DNA from: an uncultured Flavobacteriaceae bacterium
Lineage (GTDB): Bacteria > Bacteroidota > Bacteroidia > Flavobacteriales > Flavobacteriaceae
NCBI GenBank assembly: GCA_947502975.1
Contig: CANNBV010000003.1
Coordinates: 496,001-560,000 of the forward strand
Direction of reading: 5' to 3'
DNA: 64,000 nucleotides
Shown here: positions 26,137 through 33,698 of the stretch, piece by piece
Layout of the letters: each line of letters begins with the position of its first letter
How positions within the stretch are numbered: the stretch's first letter is position 1
Program-made: the position numbers and the translations under genes
The notes under the pieces: generated by a model
Seen by the model: the letters and a program-made list of their open reading frames with translations, nothing else
The model's database searches: none
Told to the model about the DNA's origin: nothing

Positions 26137-27315
26137 ATGAATTCAGAAGTTGTTATTGTGTCCGCAGTAAGAACGCCAATTGGTAGTTTTTTAGGTGCAT
26201 TATCAACTGTACCAGCTACTAAATTAGGTTCGATTGCCATAAAAGGTGCGTTAGATAAAATTGATTTAAAACCAGACATGGTTGATGAAGTATTCATGGG
26301 AAATGTAGTTCAGGCAGGTAATGGCCAAGCGCCAGCAAGGCAGGCAGCCTTAGGTGCTGGAATTCCTGACACTGTGCCTTGTACAACTGTAAATAAAGTG
26401 TGTGCTTCTGGTATGAAATCAGTTATGCAGGCTGTTCAAGCCATTAGATTGGGTGATGCTGAAATTATAGTTGCTGGCGGTATGGAGAATATGAGTTTAA
26501 TCCCTCATTATTTATACGCAAGAACAGGTACTAAATTTGGTCCAGGAACCCTGATTGATGGATTGCAACGTGATGGCTTGGTTGATGCTTATGACCAAAA
26601 TGCTATGGGTGTATGTGCTGATGCGTGTGCCACTGAATATGAATTTTCTAGAGAAGCACAAGATGCATATGCTATTCAATCTTATAAGCGATCTGAAGCG
26701 GCATGGGAATCAGGAAAATTTAATAATGAAGTTGTTCCTGTTGAAGTGCCTCAGCGTCGTGGTGAACCTCTAATTGTTGATACTGATGAAGAATTCACGA
26801 AAGTTAAGCTTGATAAAATCCCAAGTTTACGTCCAGCTTTCACAAAAGACGGTACGGTAACAGCAGCCAATGCTTCTACAATTAATGATGGTGCTGGTGC
26901 TGTAGTTTTAATGAGTAAAACCAAAGCTGAAGCATTGGGCTTAGATATTTTAGCGACCATAAAGAGTTATGCAGATGCTGCTCATGAACCAGAGTGGTTT
27001 ACTACTGCTCCAGCTAAAGCATTACCAAAAGCGCTTGCAAAAGCTGGAATCTCTCAAGATGATGTAGATTATTTTGAGTTCAATGAAGCCTTTTCTGTTG
27101 TTGCATTAGCTAATATGAAAATTTTAGGGTTAAAGGATCATAACGTAAATGTAAATGGTGGCGCAGTATCTTTAGGGCATCCATTAGGCTGTTCTGGTGT
27201 TAGAATTCTAATTACTCTACTCAATGTCCTAGAACAAAACAATGCCAAGATTGGTGCAGCAGCTATTTGCAATGGCGGAGGCGGCGCTTCTGCTATGGTT
27301 ATTGAACGCAACTAA
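26137..27315 (+). CDS. Acetyl-CoA C-acetyltransferase (thiolase)
   Basis: A 392-aa cytoplasmic thiolase that joins two acetyl-CoA to acetoacetyl-CoA or cleaves 3-ketoacyl-CoA. Family signatures: SAVRTPIGSFLGALS at the start, the acylated C89 in NKVCASGMKS, NEAFSVVALAN, H348 in GHPLGCSG and C378 in CNGGGGASA. Length and motifs are those of a complete biosynthetic-type (AtoB/PhaA-like) thiolase. No other beta-oxidation gene is adjacent. It is followed nine bases later by the NlpC/P60 gene, a pairing common in this family of bacteria but not obviously functional. Confidence 0.95.
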   Translation: MNSEVVIVSAVRTPIGSFLGALSTVPATKLGSIAIKGALDKIDLKPDMVDEVFMGNVVQAGNGQAPARQAALGAGIPDTVPCTTVNKVCASGMKSVMQAVQAIRLGDAEIIVAGGMENMSLIPHYLYARTGTKFGPGTLIDGLQRDGLVDAYDQNAMGVCADACATEYEFSREAQDAYAIQSYKRSEAAWESGKFNNEVVPVEVPQRRGEPLIVDTDEEFTKVKLDKIPSLRPAFTKDGTVTAANASTINDGAGAVVLMSKTKAEALGLDILATIKSYADAAHEPEWFTTAPAKALPKALAKAGISQDDVDYFEFNEAFSVVALANMKILGLKDHNVNVNGGAVSLGHPLGCSGVRILITLLNVLEQNNAKIGAAAICNGGGGASAMVIERN

Positions 27316-27324
27316 ACTAACTGA

Positions 27325-28074
27325 ATGCAATACGGAATTTGTAATTTAAGTATCGTTCCTTTAAGATTTGAGGCTTCTGATAAAAGTGAATTAGTATCAC
27401 AGGTCTTGTATGGTGAATGGTTTAAGGTGATTGAGAAGCGCAAAAATTGGAGTAAAATCCGATTAGCTTTTGATAAATATGAAGGTTGGATTGACAACAA
27501 ACAATATTTAGAAATTGAAGCTGAAACTTATCAAGACTTAAATTCTGAAACACCAAAGCTTTCACTTGATTTAGTTGAATTTGTACAAGATAAAAATGAG
27601 CAGCTTTACCCTATTCAACTAGGGTCTACGCTTAATGGGTTACAATTACTTGAGCATACATTTGATGGTAACTTTACAGACACCGTATTCGATAAAAGCA
27701 ACCTCATACAAACTGCATTTTTATATTTAAACAGTCCGTATTTATGGGGCGGCAAAACACCTTTTGGAATTGACTGTTCTGGTTTTACACAAATGGTTTA
27801 CAAACTGAATGGCTATAAATTATTACGCGATGCTTCTCAACAGGCAACACAAGGCGAGGCACTTAGCTTTATTGAAGAAAGTGAACCAGGTGATTTAGCC
27901 TTTTTTGATAATGCTGATGGTGATATCATTCATGTGGGTATTATTATGAAAGATAACTATATTATTCACGCCCATGGTAAAGTTAGGATAGACCGTTTAG
28001 ACCACTCTGGGATTTATAATGTAGACAAAAAAACACATACACATAAGTTGCGTGTGATTAAGAAAGTTGTCTAA
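27325..28074 (+). CDS. NlpC/P60 cell-wall peptidase with SH3-type domains
   Basis: A 249-aa C40-family cysteine peptidase. Residues about 1-115 look like bacterial SH3-type domains (ICNLSIVPLRFEASDKSELVSQ; WFKVIEKRKNWSKIRLA; GWIDNKQYLEI). The catalytic domain begins near YLNSPYLWGGKTPFGIDCSGF, with nucleophile C151, H203 in DIIHVGII and a third polar residue near IIHAHG. Such enzymes cleave the D-Glu to meso-diaminopimelate bond of peptidoglycan stems. No signal peptide is visible, so it is either cytoplasmic and involved in recycling, as for the YkfC type, or exported in another way. The ATG follows the thiolase stop by nine bases. Confidence 0.93.
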   Translation: MQYGICNLSIVPLRFEASDKSELVSQVLYGEWFKVIEKRKNWSKIRLAFDKYEGWIDNKQYLEIEAETYQDLNSETPKLSLDLVEFVQDKNEQLYPIQLGSTLNGLQLLEHTFDGNFTDTVFDKSNLIQTAFLYLNSPYLWGGKTPFGIDCSGFTQMVYKLNGYKLLRDASQQATQGEALSFIEESEPGDLAFFDNADGDIIHVGIIMKDNYIIHAHGKVRIDRLDHSGIYNVDKKTHTHKLRVIKKVV

Positions 28075-28098
28075 AGCTTTTAATAGAAATAAATTATA

Positions 28099-28656
28099 AT
28101 GGATTTATATGACAGAATTATAAGAATCATAGATTATAATTTGATATTCTGTTTAATTCCAATGATTGTTATTCTATATCTGATTCATATTACATTAAAA
28201 AATAGATATCAGACTTTAAAGGCATTGACTGTAATCAAATGGGTTATAATTATCTACACAATTATTACCGTATTACATTTTATAGTTGGCATTAGTTTTT
28301 TTCCTGATAAATATGCCTTTACAAATAGAGCCACTGGTCCGTATAAGTTGTTCTATTGGTTGATGTTTTTTAGTTCTTCTATTTTACCTTTTACACTATT
28401 TATTAAAAAGCTTGCTCATAAATTTTGGTATGTATTATTAGTAGCTTTCGGTATCAAAATAGGTGTTTATTTTGAACGGTATATAATAATAATAACAAGT
28501 ATTCATAGAGATTATCTACCTGACAGATTTCCTAGTCCAATAAACATTTGGACATATTCCATCGCAGTAATTACTTTACAAGCTTTTATTCTCATAGTAA
28601 TTTTATTGGCAATTCTGAAGTTTATTGATAGAGATTCTTCGCTACGCTCTGAATGA
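28099..28656 (+). CDS. Uncharacterised five-helix membrane protein
   Basis: Not recognised. 185 aa with five likely membrane helices (about 14-34, 42-68, 82-102, 108-133 and 150-176) and short, mostly basic loops. No known motif was seen. The last residues (RDSSLRSE) and the stop codon are encoded by a short sequence that looks like a dispersed intergenic repeat (28631-28658), so the original C-terminus may have been changed by its insertion. It follows the NlpC gene by 24 bases and converges on the next gene. Confidence 0.7.
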   Translation: MDLYDRIIRIIDYNLIFCLIPMIVILYLIHITLKNRYQTLKALTVIKWVIIIYTIITVLHFIVGISFFPDKYAFTNRATGPYKLFYWLMFFSSSILPFTLFIKKLAHKFWYVLLVAFGIKIGVYFERYIIIITSIHRDYLPDRFPSPINIWTYSIAVITLQAFILIVILLAILKFIDRDSSLRSE

Positions 28657-28658
28657 CA
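28631..28658. repeat. Short dispersed-type repeat (minus-strand reading CHSERSEESL)
   Basis: Read leftwards this is TGTCATTCAGAGCGTAGCG followed by AAGAATCTC. In one frame it gives the peptide CHSERSEESL, which I recall as a frequent spurious translation of an intergenic repeat in many bacterial genomes. It forms the 3' end of the preceding membrane-protein gene. Only one copy is in this window, so the repeat nature rests on recall. Confidence 0.5.
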
Positions 28659-28662
28659 AAAA

Positions 28663-29145
28663 TTACAAAAACCGACTATGCCAACTCTCGCTAGCAGGTA
28701 CTTCCCAATTTTCATTGAATTCTGCAATATTATTTACAAGATTGTTAAATACAATTGTGTTTTTAGAAACAGCTCGCTGTTTTGCCATCTTTTTAAAATC
28801 TGCTAATGGCTTATAAGCTATGAACTCTCCTTGCTTGTAAGAGACATTCATTTTATCCATTAAGTCTACGTTGTACTCTTTTTCTAACTGTTGAATAAAA
28901 TGTACAGATGCGTCGATAGAGCATCCTGTTGCAGCATTTACGTTTTGATTTAAACCTAAAACTATAAATCGTTTGTACTTTATAAGATATCCCGATTGTA
29001 AATCGCTACCGTGCGCTGTCCAGTTTTCTATAAAAGTATTTAGCTTGCATTCTATTTCAGCAATTTCTTCTGGAGTAAATGAACGGTTAGCTTGGTATAT
29101 CCAAACTCTTGATTCTTCTGGTAATGTATTAAAATCTACTAGCAT
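28663..29145 (-). CDS. Conserved hypothetical protein (often labelled ABC transporter ATPase)
   Basis: A 160-aa soluble protein, MLVDFNTLPEESRVWIYQANRSF at the start, with no signal peptide and no membrane helix. I recognise it as a family widespread in Flavobacteriaceae that is often named ABC transporter ATPase in automatic annotation, but no Walker A, Walker B or ABC signature is present, so that label is not supported. There are conserved-looking patches such as ENWTAHG and ATGCSIDASVHFIQQLE, which contain a single Cys. It lies six bases after the HdrB-like iron-sulfur gene and probably shares its transcript; function unknown. Confidence 0.85.
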   Translation of the reverse strand: MLVDFNTLPEESRVWIYQANRSFTPEEIAEIECKLNTFIENWTAHGSDLQSGYLIKYKRFIVLGLNQNVNAATGCSIDASVHFIQQLEKEYNVDLMDKMNVSYKQGEFIAYKPLADFKKMAKQRAVSKNTIVFNNLVNNIAEFNENWEVPASESWHSRFL

Positions 29146-29151
29146 TTTTAT

Positions 29152-29943
29152 CTATAAATTCAAAGAATTAGCAATCAATTCTGCGACATCTAAAACCTCT
29201 ATTTTTGCTTCTTTTTCTTTGGCTTTAATACCATCTGTCATCATGGTATTACAGTAGGGGCAACCTGTTGCAATGATGTTAGGGTTTGTTTCCAGAGCGT
29301 CTTCGGTTCTCAATACATTAATATCTTTATCTCCTTTTTCTGGCTCTTTAAACATTTGCGCACCACCTGCGCCACAGCATAATGCTGTGCTTTTATGACG
29401 CTTCATTTCTACTAAACTAGCTTTAGTATTCTGCAAAACTGTTCTTGGTGCATTATATTCACTATTAGCTCTACCCAAATAACATGGATCATGAAAGGTA
29501 ATACGCTTGCCTTTATAAGCCTCACCAGACACCTTTAATCTACCTGCATCAATTAACTGATTGATATATTGTGTATGATGACATACTTCGTAAACACCTC
29601 CTAAACTTGGGTATTCGTTTTTTATACAGTTATAAGAATGAGGATCGCAGGTTACGATTTTTTTAATCTCATAACCGTTTAAGAGTTCTATATTCATAAC
29701 GGCTTGCATTTGAAACAAAAACTCATTTCCTGCACGTTTTGCCACATCTCCTGTGCTGCTTTCTTCTTGCCCTAAAACTGCAAAATCTACATTAGCAGCG
29801 TTTAGAATTTTAACAAACGCTTTGGTTATTTTTTTTGCACGATCGTCATAACTTCCAGCGGAACCTACCCAAAATAATATTTCGGGTTGTTTTCCTTCTG
29901 CCATGAATTCTGCCATTGTTTTCACTTTGAGTGTATTGCTCAT
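29152..29943 (-). CDS. HdrB/LutA-like (Fe-S)-binding protein with CCG domains
   Basis: I place the start at ATG 29943 (263 aa); an upstream ATG at 30030 would translate part of the GC-rich repeat and is rejected. It belongs to the CCG-domain family seen in heterodisulfide reductase HdrB, LutA and GlpC/LldE-type redox subunits. The C-terminal half has the pattern HDPCYLGR ... ALCCGAGGAQMF ... GCPYCNTMM, which in relatives binds an unusual iron-sulfur cluster. The N-terminal half has a weaker copy (VTCDPHSYNC; VCHHTQY). It probably forms a redox complex with the membrane ferredoxin protein encoded upstream, from which a repeat element separates it. The electron donor and acceptor are not known. 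Confidence 0.88.
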   Translation of the reverse strand: MSNTLKVKTMAEFMAEGKQPEILFWVGSAGSYDDRAKKITKAFVKILNAANVDFAVLGQEESSTGDVAKRAGNEFLFQMQAVMNIELLNGYEIKKIVTCDPHSYNCIKNEYPSLGGVYEVCHHTQYINQLIDAGRLKVSGEAYKGKRITFHDPCYLGRANSEYNAPRTVLQNTKASLVEMKRHKSTALCCGAGGAQMFKEPEKGDKDINVLRTEDALETNPNIIATGCPYCNTMMTDGIKAKEKEAKIEVLDVAELIANSLNL

Positions 29944-30011
29944 AGTCTTATCTTTTAAAGTCACAATGTTTATGTATTGTTGACGTTTATGAAATATTTT
30001 AGACGGTACTC

Positions 30012-30094
30012 GCGTTAGGGATTGAGGCATTTGTTGAAGCTCCTCGACGCAGGAGAGAGCGACTGCCGAAAGCCCGACCCCTTGCGGGTAACGC
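30012..30094. repeat. GC-rich dispersed-type repeat with terminal inverted ends
   Basis: An 83-base island, far richer in G and C than its surroundings, with ends GCGTTA (30012-30017) and TAACGC (30089-30094) and an internal hairpin CTCCT-CGACGC-AGGAG (30040-30055). It fills the gap between the two iron-sulfur genes. I recall similar elements, with a GGGCGTTACCC end, a GGTCGGGCTTTCGGC centre and a TCCCTAACGC end, repeated in flavobacterial genomes. It resembles a REP or small non-autonomous mobile element. Only one copy is in this window. Confidence 0.75.
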
Positions 30095-30099
30095 CCTAA

Positions 30100-31413
30100 T
30101 TATTCGTCCTTCCAGTTTAATCGGTCCATTTGGTTATAAGGCCATGGTGCACCGTTATTTTCTATGTTAGACATCATATTATTTAACTCTGTAGGTGCTG
30201 CGCTTTGTTCCATCACTAAATAGCGACGCATGTCTAAAATAATTGATAGCGGATTTATGCTAACGGGACACTCTTCTACACAGGCATTACACGTGGTGCA
30301 TGCCCAAAGTTCTTCGTGAGTTATGTAATCTCCTAATAGTTGCTTACCATCGTCTTTAAACGCTCCATTATTAGCATCAATATTTTTCCCTACTTCTTCT
30401 AGCCTGTCTCTGGTATCCATCATAATTTTACGAGGAGACAATTTTTTTCCTGTTAAATTAGCTGGACATGCCGATGTACATCGCCCACATTCTGTACAGG
30501 TATATGCGTTTAACAATTGTACTCTATTTAAATCTAGTACGTCGCTTGCTCCAAATTTTGCTGGGACTTCGTCTTCTGCTCCTTCTGCTGGTGCCGCAAA
30601 TGGGTCTGCGTCTGGATCCATCATCATCTTTACTTCGTTGGTAACAGCTTCTAAATTATTGAACTCGCCTTTAGGTTTTACACTGCCGTAAAACACATTG
30701 GGAAACGCCAATAGTATGTGCAAGTGTTTTGAAAAGTAGAGATAATTTAAGAACACTAAAATTCCTAAAATGTGTATCCACCATGCGCTTCTTTCTACAA
30801 GGTGCAATGTACCTTCTGACATGCCAGAAAACCAAGACGCTATGTATTGACTAACTATGTTCCCTGAATTTAATACTTGAAATTGTGTGTCTGTTGCATT
30901 CATGACTAAAAACAGTGTCATGAGTACAACTTCAAAATATAGAATTAAATTACCATCAGTTTTTGGCCAACCTTTCATTTCGCTTTTCATAAAACGCGCT
31001 AGTTTTATTACATTTCGTCTTATCCAAAAAATAATAACTGTTACAAGCACTAAGCAAGCCAAAACTTCGAAAGTTCCTATTAAAAACCCATAAACCGATA
31101 CTGGTAATACTTCTAAGCCTATACGGTGTGTACCAAATAAACCATCGATAATGATTTCTAAAACTTCTATATTTATTATAATAAAACCAATGTAAACTAC
31201 CACATGCAAAATCCCTGAGATAGGCCTGCGCACCATTTTGCTTTGCCCTAGGGCAATGTTTATTACATTTTTCCAGCGCTGAGATTTATTATCGCTAGCA
31301 TCAACATCGTGCCCCAGCTTTATGTTTCTTATTAATTTTTTTATGTTTTTAGCAAAATAACCTATACCTATAACCAAGGCTATTGCAAAAAGAATATTTG
31401 GTATATATGTCAT
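30100..31413 (-). CDS. Membrane-bound 4Fe-4S ferredoxin-type redox protein
   Basis: A 437-aa integral membrane protein. About six helices in the first 240 residues resemble a nitrate-reductase-gamma or HdrE-like cytochrome subunit (IPNILFAIALVIGIGYFAKNI; SGILHVVVYIGFIIINIEVL), including histidines suitable for haem. The C-terminal half has two cluster motifs, CTECGRCTSACPANLTGKK and CTTCNACVEECPVSINP. With the HdrB-like gene downstream it forms a two-part redox module that could move electrons between quinones and a cytoplasmic partner. The stop is six bases from the repeat element. The function within central metabolism is not assigned; it is not a known dedicated dehydrogenase. Confidence 0.88.
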   Translation of the reverse strand: MTYIPNILFAIALVIGIGYFAKNIKKLIRNIKLGHDVDASDNKSQRWKNVINIALGQSKMVRRPISGILHVVVYIGFIIINIEVLEIIIDGLFGTHRIGLEVLPVSVYGFLIGTFEVLACLVLVTVIIFWIRRNVIKLARFMKSEMKGWPKTDGNLILYFEVVLMTLFLVMNATDTQFQVLNSGNIVSQYIASWFSGMSEGTLHLVERSAWWIHILGILVFLNYLYFSKHLHILLAFPNVFYGSVKPKGEFNNLEAVTNEVKMMMDPDADPFAAPAEGAEDEVPAKFGASDVLDLNRVQLLNAYTCTECGRCTSACPANLTGKKLSPRKIMMDTRDRLEEVGKNIDANNGAFKDDGKQLLGDYITHEELWACTTCNACVEECPVSINPLSIILDMRRYLVMEQSAAPTELNNMMSNIENNGAPWPYNQMDRLNWKDE

Positions 31414-31416
31414 ATT

Positions 31417-32349
31417 CTAGTTAGTTTCTTCGTCTTTATAAGGTATTTCTTTTTTTGATAGAATTCTGAAATATCGCTTTGGATGCAATTTTATATCTCT
31501 TAATAGTTCTTCTAGTTCCTTTGTTGCTCCAACCAAATTGTTATATAATTCTTCGTCGTTAACTAATTTGCCAGTCATTCCTTCTCCCTTGTTCACTTTA
31601 GTAATTACATTATTTAATTTATTCAAAGAGGTGTTTAATGTCTCTACTGTATTACTAAGATTTGCGCTCTTCAGCTCCTTTGATAAAACAGCAAAATCAG
31701 CACTAATGACTTTAAACTTTTCTAAAATCACTGAAATATTTTCATCATTAGTTTTGATCAATCCGTTTACTGAATTGGATGTATTTTTAAATGATTTTAA
31801 TGTTGAATTCAGTTCTTTAATTGTAGACTTTAGACCATTTTCAGATTCATCAGCAACAATTTTATTTAAGTTTACCAATAAAGTATCGGTGGATTTTAAG
31901 GTAGTATTTAAATCTGTACTTAAACCTGAAAAATTCTCTGTTAGGTTAGAAATCAAACCTGATTCTACTTCAGATTGAAGAAAAGTACCGGATTCTGCAG
32001 TTTCTCCTATGCTATCTACTAAAATTGCTAGACCGTTACCTCCCATCAAACCTGTTTCGTATAATTTAACTTTAGTGCTTTTGGAGAACCTAAGTTTACT
32101 ATTAACAAAAAATGACACACGTGTCTTTCCAGTTTCAAAGTTATATTCTATGTTGTTTATTTTACCAACAACATTTCCTTTTACAGTTACGGGAGAAGAT
32201 TCGTTTAACGCATTATAGTCGAATTCTGTATGGTAGATATTTGACGAATCTAATAAATTCTGCCCTTTTAAATAATTGAATCCAAAAATGAATAATGCAA
32301 TACCTAGCAACACTAGGATTCCTGTTTTTAATTCTTTTGATATCTTCAA
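31417..32349 (-). CDS. MCE/MlaD-family lipid-transport protein
   Basis: A 310-aa protein with an N-terminal membrane anchor (LKTGILVLLGIALFIFGFNYLKG) and one MCE domain (about 40-120: NALNESSPVTVKGNVVGKI; LYETGLMGGNGLAILV). The remaining part is helical and rich in Asn/Leu/Lys (LSTDLNTTLKSTDTLLVNLN), likely coiled-coil. Mla-type MCE proteins form rings that pass phospholipids between inner and outer membranes. No MlaE permease or MlaF ATPase gene adjoins it here. It follows the amidase gene and precedes the membrane ferredoxin gene by three bases. Confidence 0.92.
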   Translation of the reverse strand: MKISKELKTGILVLLGIALFIFGFNYLKGQNLLDSSNIYHTEFDYNALNESSPVTVKGNVVGKINNIEYNFETGKTRVSFFVNSKLRFSKSTKVKLYETGLMGGNGLAILVDSIGETAESGTFLQSEVESGLISNLTENFSGLSTDLNTTLKSTDTLLVNLNKIVADESENGLKSTIKELNSTLKSFKNTSNSVNGLIKTNDENISVILEKFKVISADFAVLSKELKSANLSNTVETLNTSLNKLNNVITKVNKGEGMTGKLVNDEELYNNLVGATKELEELLRDIKLHPKRYFRILSKKEIPYKDEETN

Positions 32350-32400
32350 AATTTGCTTTCTTTTAAAAACAAATTTAAAATAAATTTAGATAGGAACTTG

Positions 32401-33540
32401 TTAATTTGAATTTGTTTTTAACACTTCGCCCAACGGAACTTTGTTACCATCTTTAAATGCTACTATGAAACTAGTAGCATAGCCTTTGGCCTTTGCCTCT
32501 TCAACCAGAGTCTTAGCTAGATTGTAATCTGAAGTGTTACCATGATAATATTTGTAGATATTGCCTTGATGGATTCTAGAAATATTAGATAGTCCCTTAA
32601 AATTATATGGTTTTGGATCTAATTTTCTAGAACTCGCAGCTATTTGAACTTTAAATATTATGCCTTCTATAATTCTTTTTTCGACATTTCCACCATGTGA
32701 AATCGAAGTATTGTCTACTTGTTCTTTAGCAAGAATAGCTCTAGTTTTGTTTTGATATATACTGTTTACATATTTCTTTATTGCATTAAATAATGACTTT
32801 GTCATTATTTGCTTTCCTTTTTTTGAATTTAAATAATCCTCTTCCTTCTTATTGGTTAGAAACCCTAATTCCACAAGTACACTAGGCATATACGTATATG
32901 CTAACACATACAATCCCGCTTGTTTAACACCTCTACTTTTTCGTTTACCAGTAACTTTGAATTCTGTTTCAATATAATTTGCCAGCTCAATACTATGATC
33001 TAAATAATCTTCTTGAGCTAATATTAGTCCAATGATAGATTCAGGTGAATTAGGATCGAAGTCTTTATATGTTTCTTCGTAATTATCTTCTTGATAAATC
33101 ACTGAGTTTTCTCGTTTTGCAACTTCTAGGTTTGCAGCATTTTTATGTAACCCTAATACAAAAGTCTCAGAACCATATGCCGATCCTTTACCTCCAGGTT
33201 GTGCATTACAATGTATAGATATAAATAAATCTGCTTTTTTCTCATTTGCAAGAACTGTACGCTTATTCAAAGTAGGATAAATATCCTTAGTTCTTGTATA
33301 TAATACCTTTACATTAGGCAAATGCTTATTTATTAGCTTTCCTAAGGCTAGGGTAACATCTAGAGCAATATCTTTCTCTGCAGTCTTGTATCGCTTAGTT
33401 CCAGGTGTACCAGAATCTTTACCTCCATGACCAGCATCTAGCACAACAACAAATTTTTCCTTAGTCTGTGCATTAACAACAGTAGTAAATGTTAATACTA
33501 TTATAAAACATACGAAACTTAATATTGTGTTCGTTTTCAT
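32401..33540 (-). CDS. N-acetylmuramoyl-L-alanine amidase (Amidase_3)
   Basis: A 379-aa exported zinc amidase. Signal peptide: LSFVCFIIVLTFTTVVNAQ. The catalytic domain (about 28-245) has VVVLDAGHGGKDSGTPG with a zinc His, EKDIALDVTLALG with the zinc Glu, SIHCNAQPGGKGSAYG with the second zinc His, and the catalytic VELGFLTNKKEE. The C-terminal 80 residues (IFKVQIAASSRKLDPKPYNF; NIYKYYHGNTSDYNLAKTLVEEA) look like a SPOR domain, which would bring it to septal peptidoglycan. It cleaves the amide bond between muramic acid and the peptide stem, as in daughter-cell separation. It starts a leftward unit and is divergent from LptD. Confidence 0.94.
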   Translation of the reverse strand: MKTNTILSFVCFIIVLTFTTVVNAQTKEKFVVVLDAGHGGKDSGTPGTKRYKTAEKDIALDVTLALGKLINKHLPNVKVLYTRTKDIYPTLNKRTVLANEKKADLFISIHCNAQPGGKGSAYGSETFVLGLHKNAANLEVAKRENSVIYQEDNYEETYKDFDPNSPESIIGLILAQEDYLDHSIELANYIETEFKVTGKRKSRGVKQAGLYVLAYTYMPSVLVELGFLTNKKEEDYLNSKKGKQIMTKSLFNAIKKYVNSIYQNKTRAILAKEQVDNTSISHGGNVEKRIIEGIIFKVQIAASSRKLDPKPYNFKGLSNISRIHQGNIYKYYHGNTSDYNLAKTLVEEAKAKGYATSFIVAFKDGNKVPLGEVLKTNSN

Positions 33541-33698
33541 GTGGTAATTGTTAATTTTTGAACCTATAATTCAATTTTACCTAAAAAGGCTTAGTTTTTG
33601 ATACATTGTAAAGCTTAAACGGCTAAACAAATCGGTTTATTTTTAATAAAAATTTTTCTAAAGAAATATAAATTGAACCTAGAAAAATATATGTAATT

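Noticed and set aside
28663-29145. Label ABC transporter ATPase for the 160-aa protein
   Set aside because: No Walker or ABC signature motif is visible; I keep it as a conserved hypothetical protein.
29944-30030. Upstream extension of the HdrB-like gene
   Set aside because: The added residues are translated from the GC-rich repeat and are not part of the CCG family.
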